Below are positions 62,896 through 64,000 of a DNA stretch of 64,000 nt, piece after piece. The position numbers were made by a program, and so were the translations under genes. Origin of the DNA: Urechis unicinctus. Lineage: Eukaryota; Annelida; Polychaeta; Xenopneusta; Urechidae. The notes below the pieces were generated by a model that saw only the letters and a list, made by a program, of their open reading frames with translations, ran no database searches and was not told the origin of the DNA. Location of the stretch: NCBI GenBank assembly GCA_034190875.2, contig CM067343.1, positions 36,170,420 to 36,234,419 of the forward strand, written 5' to 3'. The stretch's first letter is position 1; each line of letters opens with the position of its first letter.

Positions 62896-64000
62896 GGGCG
62901 AGGGTATCTTCTTTAGTGGCAAGTAATGGGGCTGGTGTATGACTATTGAGCTCATCTCAGTCGACGGCAACGCGTTGGTATGAGGATTCACACTAATCTC
63001 TGTCTTGGCCGATCGACTTCAACGAGTCGAAGTTTGGCTGGCCAACAAACAGGTCCAAAACAGCTCAATGCGGACCAATTTGTGCTCCAGGGCGATGGCA
63101 CCTACGGAACACATGCACCAATAAAGGCGACGCAGATCTTGCCAAACGTACATTCAAACGGAAATCAATCGTGCGGCTAGCAGTGTAGATAAAGAGGGTA
63201 ATGGCTGGAGCTCAGCGCCAGTGGTTGTACTGGAAGATGGGCGCGTGTCGAGCTTTATATTTGCCAGGAGCGGTATTACTTTTGGTTGATGAAATGGAAT
63301 CGCAAATCTATCTATGAATCCAACACATGATGCGCCCGCTCATTCATGCAAATGGCGCCACGTCATCCAATGTGATTTATCTCGGAGAGATCTGCGAAAC
63401 AGATGGCAGTTATCAGCGTTGGGGCTTCATTTTATCATGCTTGTTGCCATTGCACGAAAAATTTAATTATTATGAAGTCTCGTTTATCTATTAGCCAGTT
63501 GTCTTATGCGCGTAGGTGTACCCGACGAAATTTCATATCGTTTCGTTTGGCAGCGTCTTTCCCTTGAGTTTTTAGGGAGTATGCGACTTTTATGAATGCA
63601 CTTGACAGCAATAATATCAGGAAGAGTAGGCTTGTCAGTTGCCTTGTAAGTGCGGAATTAATACGTAAATGCCCATCATTTCCATGTTACATTTACAGCT
63701 AAGGTGGCTGCTTATTCGGACATTGACGGGCAACGTCGACAAATCATCTTATGAGTCCACCAATGGGACAATGTATTACACGGAGCATTTCAGTACCCCG
63801 GTCATCTACCTCTTACCCCGTTAATAATCATCACACCACGTCTAAAAACGTCTTTCACACTGGAAAATGCATATCCATGCGAGGTGATAAACAGAAATAT
63901 TGCCTTATTCACGCCATGCACAAGAACAAAATAAAACATCTGAAATGCGTTTATTTTGTCACGATGAATCTACGCTCTTGATATATTTGGCTATTGACTT
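62896..64000. other. No gene or recognised element
   Basis: Somewhat less AT-rich by eye than the rest. Frames at 62,980-63,180 and 63,751-63,981 are open for 66-76 codons without recognisable motifs. No paralogue in the window. Confidence 0.5.

Noticed and set aside
1..64000. Bacterial, phage or plasmid origin
   Set aside because: Coding density is essentially nil, with long microsatellites and nested non-coding duplications. Not compatible with a prokaryotic replicon.

Overview
What the window is. This is an AT-rich, eukaryote-like stretch with no convincing intact gene, no rRNA or tRNA gene, no operon-like packing and no ribosome-binding-site pattern. The longest non-repetitive open frames are about 150 codons. 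All longer frames lie in (ATGT)n/(ACAT)n microsatellites and are artefacts of a 4-bp repeat, which reads M-Y-V-C on one strand and H-T-Y-I on the other. The one protein relic I recognise is the N-terminal zinc-finger-like part of a Mutator-like (MULE-type) transposase of the kind I know from invertebrate animals. Together with the microsatellites and layered duplications this suggests a non-vertebrate metazoan or other holozoan in a gene-poor region (subtelomeric, pericentromeric or similar). The organism is inference; I cannot name it.

Layout. Nearly everything is built from diverged copies of a few long segments. (1) 1-1,090 is a copy of 23,072-24,270. (2) 3,085-15,930 is long-duplication copy 1, and its beginning (3,085-3,870) recurs about 9 kb later at 11,880-13,290, so an older ~9-kb tandem period is visible inside it. 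(3) 16,500-20,525 is a more diverged, shuffled copy of the same material. (4) 22,550-31,351 (block A) and 31,352-38,405 (block B) are a recent head-to-tail tandem duplication. B lacks 1,731 bp present in A, and the join shows a CAT microhomology. Each block carries the same ~1.4-kb transposon with terminal inverted repeats, a TTAA at each end and the broken transposase reading frame. (5) 38,406-50,775 is long-duplication copy 5, collinear with 4,836-15,930. (6) 50,835-52,466 is a segment whose second copy has been infiltrated by ATGT repeats, leading into a nearly pure (ATGT)n array. (7) 52,467-55,650 is apparently single copy. (8) 55,800-57,546 repeats the theme on the other strand: a ~600-bp tandem duplication whose second copy runs into a nearly pure (ACAT)n array. 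(9) 58,541-60,540 is a further partial copy of the long repeat (copy 6). (10) 60,735-62,895 is a separate ~1.25-kb tandem duplication. (11) 62,896-64,000 shows nothing I can name.

How it fits together. A relative history can be read. An old unit was amplified and diverged to roughly 80-90% identity by eye, with many indels. A transposon then inserted into the lineage leading to A and B; the matching places in copies 1 and 5 are empty. Its reading frame broke before the A/B duplication. A and B then duplicated in tandem, and B lost 1.7 kb. No cellular pathway is encoded here. The interesting material is structural: microhomology junctions, presence/absence segments, and a tetranucleotide array that appears to overwrite duplicated unique sequence in register. 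Several of these could instead be assembly artefacts, and I say so where it matters.
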